A program made the position numbers and the translations under genes. This document shows positions 60,901 through 64,000 of a stretch of 64,000 nt of DNA, piece after piece. The stretch lies in contig VWZL01000028.1 of NCBI GenBank assembly GCA_013396915.1, positions 124,001 through 188,000 of the forward strand. Reading direction: 5' to 3'. Source of the DNA: Stercorarius parasiticus. Lineage: Eukaryota > Chordata > Aves > Charadriiformes > Stercorariidae. The notes beneath the pieces are model-generated. The model made no database searches. It saw only the letters and a program-made list of their open reading frames with translations, and was not told the origin of the DNA. The stretch's first letter is position 1, and every line of letters starts with the position of its first letter.

Positions 60901-63900
60901 ACTGCTTCTTGCTTGAGGTCAGGCCCCACAAACCTCTTTCCAAGCAACAACTATTCACATTGCTGCTGGAATGGACCCCCATCGATGAATAAACATTGTA
61001 CAGGCATGGTGCGGGGCCCTGAGATGCAAAATGAAACATCGGAAGTGCCTTCACAAGTAGCTCTCACCTGCCTGAGAAAATTGCTGCTCAATTTGCCAAT
61101 CTGGTGGGATTTTGTTCAAGTTACTTGCCAGGGGCTTTATTCTGGCTGAGGTGATGCAGCTATTGTGGTCTGCTGGCCTGCTGCACAGTGAGCGCAGAGC
61201 AATCGTGGTTCCATGGTGAGTCCTAACACCATTTGTGTGTGTTGGGAGGCAGTGTAAACTCACTGGTGCCTGCCTGGCAGCACCCTGGTAACTTTGGACA
61301 ACGTTTGCGTACTTACAGATTAATTCGTTGAATGAGGAGAACTCACGGAGAGGTACATTACTTATTACATGAAAATTGGTATCTGGTCAGAGGGTTGAGA
61401 CCCAAATTGGTGCCATGCAGAGAAACAATAGCACTCCTGTCTAGAAACTAATGGAGGATGAATATGAAGATTTAATTCCATCAGTTGCCTTATCTACATA
61501 CTGCAAAATGCAACTAAACATGCAGCTGTTTAAATACGTACCTGCAGCCCCTGTCGAGTCCTTTCTGCCAACCCAAATGTGGGGCTGTTGCCCATTCCTA
61601 GGTGAGGATGGGAGGGATACAGCACAGGAGGTACCCAGTCCTAGGAGCAACCAAGTATTTTGGGCAATGGATGGAGAGGAGAAAATAACAAGTGTAACCT
61701 GCAGAGCAAAAGAAAATTGGCAACTTCAGTGGGCTTTTTGCTGCAAATAAGAGTGCATGTGGGTGTGAGCAGGTGGTGCCCAGCAGGATGACAGGACACA
61801 GGTGAGTGGAGCCAGCACAGATTCACAGGGACTGGTGCAGTCCTACAGCCCCCATCTTTAGGGGAGAGAGCGAAGGAGAGAGCAGCATCCACTGGGCTGC
61901 CGTATCCCACCGGCTGGGACGCATTTCCAGCGGGACCCAGATCTTGTAGAATACCACCTGCAAGAATAAGCACAGCCCCGTATCACCCTGGCCCTGGGGT
62001 CCCGGGGTGGCGGCAGACCCTCTGTGACATTGTCATGCCTCAGCCCCACCTGGGTGACAGTCCAGGAACAGGGGATCTGGATGTCTTGGCTTTCCCCCCT
62101 GTCCTGGCAGTGCCAGGGCACCTTTTATCTCAGCATCTTGCTACAGGCAGCTGCCAGGGTTCTGTGCTCCTGGGGAGGGGTTAAAAGGCGATGGCGCTGG
62201 GGGCTACTGTAAGCCCAGTGCCTTCAAACAGTGTCTGGGCATATGGACGAGGTGGTGACAGTGAAATGACCTCTGTGTGAAGACTGGGGAGGATCCCAGT
62301 CCCCGGTCAGACTTACCCAAATGGATCCTCAATGGGGAAGCCTACCCGTCTGTAGGATGGATGGGATTGCTCTCAGGGTGGCCTGCTGCTACCCTTAACT
62401 CTGCTGTAGGCTGTAAGAGAGGGGTTTGGCATGGAATATGGTAACCAAAGGAACTGGACAGTGGCAAAATCAGGGCAACAAAACCCACAGCAGGCCCCTT
62501 CCCATTCTGCTTACACCCGCTTCTTCTCCTCTGTGCAGAGAGATGCCGGCAGCCCCAGTGGGACTCAAAGCTCCGCTTTACCCCAAAGGAGAAGTTTTAT
62601 GGGCTTAATGAAGAGGTGACACTGAGCTGCCCTTTGAGGGTCCCTTTTCCCCTTGCTGTGATCAGATGTGCAAAAGAGGTATCTCCAGGTTGGAAGAATG
62701 TTTGGGAGGTGAAGGACATTCGAGGAGCATGGCATCGGGTGTCAGAGAACCTGACCTGCCCCACGGGTAAGTGGAGGAGCAGTAGGTCTCCCCTGCTACA
62801 GGTGCTTCTCCCCAAGGAGGGACTTTTGACATCCTGCCATATCCGTGAGACACCTTGTCCACAGCTCAGAGATGGGCCCCAACTGGGAGCAATGTCCAAG
62901 ATGGGGAGGGACAGAAGCCTTCAGTTGTCACTGGCCCTCCATTTCCACCCTGTCAGTTCCCGAGTTGCAGGCCATGGGGAAGTTAGAGGAGGCCAGATCC
63001 TGCCCGTCAGTTCACCTCTCTCCCAGAGTCCTATATCAATCACCACCTTGCCCAGGCACACGCTCCTTTCCTGCACTTGGGGGCCCTTGGGTTTCTTCAT
63101 GGTGTTGAATGCTGATACCACTGTCAGTCATGGCAAAGCTTCAGCTCCCTCCTGCCTGAGCATCTCCTGTCCCTGAGAAGGACTCTCACATTTTTGCCCT
63201 GACAGAAAATTGCTCAGTGCCCCAGTGGGATGAAAGATTACATTTTGTAACAAGCAAAAAAAATCACAAACTGAATGAAGAATTCACGCTGACCTGCCCT
63301 GGAGATCTTGAGCCATCCTTCCCCAAGGTCAAATGTGCATGGAAATTTCTGGAAATGCATTCTGGAGAACCAGTCTACGGAGAGGTCTGGTGGGGCAGGA
63401 GCGGCACAAGTGCCTGGATGTACATTGAGGGAGCCGTAGAGTGTGTTGGTAAGTGAGGCAGCAGCCGCTCTCCCATGTCCCCTCTCTACCTTCACCCTCT
63501 ATAGCCAGTTGTGATGTTGCCCAGCTGAGCAGCAGGTATGCCACAGTCACTCCTTGATGCTGCATTGCCTGTCCAAATTGTTGAAGAGGACAGCCCAGGC
63601 AGCAGATGAGACACGATAGTGCCAGCCGGGCCACCTTGTTAACTACTGCAGTGGTTCCTGAGCAGTACAGAAGGACAGTCCCTTCCCAAAAAGTCTTGCT
63701 GAGGGGTCACGTGCTGACAGATGGACATGTCAACTTCCCTCTCCCTTCAGCGGCTGGAGGGATTGCTGGGGATTGCTGATATCCCATGACCTACTCCTAC
63801 CCCACCTCCTTGAATCTTTCCACCCCAACTAACACCCATTTTCACCACTGCAGAAACATGCCAAAGACCAGAGCGGGACTCAAGGCTTCAGCTAACACCA

Positions 63901-64000
63901 AACAAGAAGAATTACAAGAAGAATGAAGAAGTGGTGCTGAGCTGCCCTGATGGTTTCCAGCCATCCTTCACCAAAATCAAATGTCTGATCAAGGTCTGGC
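54835..64000 (+). CDS. Unrecognised secreted/receptor-like protein with tandem divergent sushi (CCP)-like modules, 5' part
   Basis: Four exons are visible: 54835-54937 (signal peptide), 62539-62766, 63206-63448 and 63854-64000 (cut by the window edge). All junctions are GT-AG and phase 1. The first exon encodes MALRWLFLMFLTPLLVA, a typical signal sequence with likely cleavage after Ala17. Each later exon encodes one module of about 76-81 residues with Cys spacing C-27-C-12-C-(29 to 35)-C. A shared core reads C-x2-P-x-[WR]-D-x-[KR]-L, N-E-E-[VF]-x-L-[ST]-C-P and [VI]-[KR]-C. The four-Cys plan with Pro after the first Cys and Trp before the last fits sushi/CCP, but the third loop is long. I cannot name the family. 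The link of the first exon across a 7.6 kb intron is inference from phase, strand and a plausible product. The remainder, including any transmembrane or cytoplasmic part, lies outside the window. Confidence 0.72.
55778..56152 (+). mobile_element. CR1 LINE 3' fragment
   Basis: In plus orientation it starts at AGCCTGGAGAAGAAAAGGCT and runs through the ORF2 end ([22 protein letters not shown] wording with frame damage) into the 3' UTR block GGAACTAGATGATC. It ends with ATTCTATGATTCTATA. It lies inside the putative first intron of the CCP-like gene, in the same direction. Confidence 0.93.
60170..60330. promoter_or_regulatory. Candidate conserved non-coding element
   Basis: An AT-rich, non-repetitive patch contains CAACAATAATTAGTATAG, ATATGCCTAATTTCAGCATG and AACTTTAAACAAAGGCTAAT, with homeodomain- and SOX/TCF-like cores (ACAAT, AACAAAG). 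It differs in composition from its surroundings. Only comparison with other birds can show constraint. Confidence 0.22.
62539..62766 (+). CDS. CCP-like module exon A
   Basis: The acceptor CTTCTCCTCTGTGCAG precedes 62,539. The exon encodes ERCRQPQWDSKLRFTPKEKF and then NEEVTLSCP, a Pro-rich turn, VIRCAKE, several Trp and ENLTC. Its four Cys are spaced 27, 12 and 29 residues apart. ENLTC carries an N-glycosylation sequon. It is 228 bp long, phase 1 in and out (symmetrical), with donor ACGG/GTAAGT. The open frame extends past the donor to a stop at 63,176, but the matching phase and following module support splicing. Confidence 0.78.
63206..63448 (+). CDS. CCP-like module exon B
   Basis: The acceptor CATTTTTGCCCTGACAG precedes 63,206. 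The exon encodes ENCSVPQWDERLHF, then LNEEFTLTCPGDLEPSFPKV, KCAWKF, a Trp pair (EVWWG) and AVECVG. Its four Cys are spaced 27, 12 and 35 residues apart. The third loop is six residues longer than in module A. It is 243 bp long, symmetrical phase 1-1, with donor GTTG/GTAAGT. Confidence 0.8.
63854..64000 (+). CDS. CCP-like module exon C (cut by window end)
   Basis: The acceptor TTCACCACTGCAG precedes 63,854. The visible part encodes ETCQRPERDSRLQLTPNKKN, YKKNEEVVLSCPDGFQPSFT and KIKCLIKVW, with Cys spacing 27 and 12 as in the other modules. Here the Trp before Asp in the first motif is Arg. The fourth Cys and donor lie outside the window. Confidence 0.8.

Larger units (their letters stand above)
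54938..62538 (+). other. Putative 7.6 kb first intron of the CCP-like gene
   Basis: It contains a plus-strand CR1 (55,778-56,152) and a candidate conserved patch near 60,170-60,330. No further module exon was found by looking for the C-x2-P-x-W-D and NEEVxLxCP signatures on the plus strand. If the signal exon belongs to another transcript, this interval would include intergenic DNA. Confidence 0.45.

Noticed and set aside
61451..61620. Possible extra exon with an open frame up to a GTGAGG donor
   Set aside because: It lacks a convincing acceptor and does not resemble the module signature. It is probably intron.
1..64000. tRNA, rRNA, snRNA or CRISPR-like arrays
   Set aside because: I found no A/B-box pairs with a cloverleaf fold, no ribosomal sequence and no regularly spaced identical repeats. 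Very small or diverged RNA genes could escape reading by eye.

Overview
This window is vertebrate nuclear DNA, almost certainly avian. It carries several CR1 LINE fragments with the typical bird CR1 3' end (tandem ATTCTRTG-like octamers), a solo LTR of a type common in bird genomes, and long introns with GT-AG exons. The main gene aligns, from memory of the family, with vertebrate RUSC2. Human RUSC2 lies on 9p13, a segment that corresponds to the bird Z chromosome, so a Z origin is likely but inferred. The LTR type suggests a neoavian bird rather than a galliform; this is weak evidence.

Layout. Positions 1-31,537 hold no protein-coding exon I can support. They are intergenic sequence and/or the 5' untranslated part and first introns of RUSC2. 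They contain CR1 fragments (5.66-6.14, 11.83-11.92, 27.51-27.87 kb), older repeat relics (about 8.2-8.7 and 28.0-28.1 kb), small tandem repeats, a 43-base gap at 13,491-13,533, a possible non-coding exon at 13,554-13,653, and a perfect four-unit heat-shock-element-like motif at 12,919-12,938. Positions 31,538-49,466 hold the complete coding part of RUSC2 on the plus strand. It has 11 coding exons summing to 4,851 nt (1,616 residues plus stop), all with GT-AG introns and matching phases, followed by a 3' UTR of about 1.25 kb ending at an AATAAA signal. Positions 49,467-54,834 are intergenic and contain an old CR1-like relic and an LTR near 53.35-53.86 kb.

From 54,835 to the right edge is the 5' part of a second plus-strand gene that I do not recognise. 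It has a signal-peptide exon, a 7.6 kb intron interrupted by a CR1, and then three tandem phase 1-1 exons (the third cut by the window end). Each of those encodes a divergent sushi/CCP-like module with fixed cysteine spacing. The flanking intron ends resemble each other, which suggests duplication of exon plus intron. This secreted or surface receptor-like gene is the most interesting item in the window.

The two genes have no evident functional link. RUSC2 is a cytosolic RUN/SH3 trafficking adaptor, and the second gene is predicted to enter the secretory pathway. Human RUSC2 is followed by CIMIP2B/FAM166B, TESK1 and CD72, none of which I see here, so the multi-module gene may be a lineage-specific insertion or expansion at this locus.
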